Shown here: one piece after another, positions 5,042-5,473 of the stretch
How positions within the stretch are numbered: the first letter of the stretch is position 1
How the letters are laid out: every line of letters begins with the position of its first letter
Source of the DNA: JBGSLA01 sp041740935
Lineage (GTDB): Bacteria; Desulfobacterota; Desulfobaccia; Desulfobaccales; 0-14-0-80-60-11
DNA length: 5,473 bases
NCBI GenBank assembly: GCA_041740935.1
Contig: JBGSLA010000072.1
Location: 1-5,473 of the forward strand
Direction of reading: 5' to 3'
Made by a program: the position numbers and the translations under genes
The notes under the pieces: generated by a model
Database searches by the model: none
What the model was told of the DNA's origin: nothing
Seen by the model: the letters and a program-made list of their open reading frames with translations, nothing else

Positions 5042-5473
5042 TCAGGCCGGGGCGCCTGTCTGGCGCGGTCCTAACACCCAGACCGCCCAGGTGAAGCTGA
5101 GGCCGGGCGGCAGTTCGGGGTGGCGAAAATCACTGAGGCGCCGTTTTTTGAGAGACCACCCCAGGTGTTCATACAACGCTCTCAGCGGATGTTCCTGGTC
5201 AGCGCGAAACCCTGACAGAATCAGGACTCCGGCAGGAGCGGCCAGGCGGCTTAATTCCGGCGCTTTGTCCATCTGGATTTCCCAGGGGAGGTTGGCCGTT
5301 ACCAGGTCGAAGCGGCCCCGGACGCACTCGGTGGAGCCCTGCACCACCCGCAGCCGGCCGGCCAGGCCGTTTTCCCGGGCATTTTCCAGGGTGGCCCGGG
5401 CCGCCTGCCCGGCGATGTCCAGACAGAGCACCAGGGGCGCTCCCAGCGCCGCCGCGGCCAGCCCCAAAACCCC
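5042..5473 (-). CDS. PrmA-like SAM-dependent methyltransferase, N-terminal part outside the window
   Basis: This is a class I S-adenosylmethionine methyltransferase resembling the C-terminal half of ribosomal protein L11 methyltransferase (PrmA); the true substrate is uncertain. 143 residues are visible and the frame is open to the window edge, so the start lies beyond 5473. Motif I is cut by the edge (GVLGLAAAALGA). The acidic end of strand beta2 follows (LCLDIA), then an ENARENGLAGRL helix-turn as in PrmA. DLVTANLPWE (about visible residues 56-65) is the motif IV site, then LAAPAGVLILSGF. The C-terminus ends in FTWAVWVLGP plus a short tail. PrmA normally has an NI(L/V) type motif IV; NLPWE recalls the NPPY/NLPW sites of amine/amide N-methyltransferases. 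The stop is TGA. No neighbour shares its transcript in view. Confidence 0.8.
   Translation of the reverse strand, partial: GVLGLAAAALGAPLVLCLDIAGQAARATLENARENGLAGRLRVVQGSTECVRGRFDLVTANLPWEIQMDKAPELSRLAAPAGVLILSGFRADQEHPLRALYEHLGWSLKKRRLSDFRHPELPPGLSFTWAVWVLGPRQTGAPA

Overview
The window reads as accessory-poor chromosome from a GC-rich anaerobe, most likely a member of the Desulfobacterota (former Deltaproteobacteria). I infer this from three things. There is a DsrK/HdrD-like iron-sulfur oxidoreductase. The chemoreceptor has a signalling domain resembling those I associate with Geobacter-type receptors. The intergenic repeats are ones whose spurious translations (such as NPPLKKGG, FPKGGFRGI, SPLMGKGWGEG) litter genomes of that group. 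This is recognition from memory, not a database result.

Layout: the 3' two thirds of argJ (arginine biosynthesis) runs rightward to 894. A 335-bp gap (895-1229) follows, filled with three different palindromic repeat families, and separates argJ from a convergent chemoreceptor gene (1230-2708, minus). Upstream of the receptor (2709-3017) are 5'-leader palindromes, a candidate flagellar-sigma (FliA-type) promoter, and the terminator of the next minus-strand gene. That gene (3018-4394, minus) is followed by a 647-bp gap (4395-5041) holding its likely promoter and an operator-like palindrome, a possible terminator, G/C-rich repeats and a 15-bp direct repeat. The window closes with the 3' end of a PrmA-like methyltransferase gene (5042-5473, minus, cut by the window edge).

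The central observation is that 3018-4394 is best read as ONE gene interrupted in frame by a single UGA (3666-3668). The UGA lies where DsrK-type proteins have the conserved Cys of an E-C-G-H motif, and the frame stays open and homologous on both sides. About 22 nt after the UGA there is a hairpin whose apical loop contains GGUC, as in the E. coli fdhF SECIS, inside the distance range of bacterial SECIS elements. I therefore call a 458-residue selenoprotein with Sec243. It is a DsrK/HdrD-like protein with two N-terminal [4Fe-4S] motifs and one complete CCG (non-cubane cluster) motif. UGA is used as the ordinary stop of the two other minus-strand genes, so this is not genome-wide recoding. A conventional reader would split it into two truncated proteins or a pseudogene.

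The genes do not form one pathway: arginine synthesis, chemotaxis, an apparently monocistronic redox protein and a methyltransferase are each separated by non-coding DNA with their own signals.
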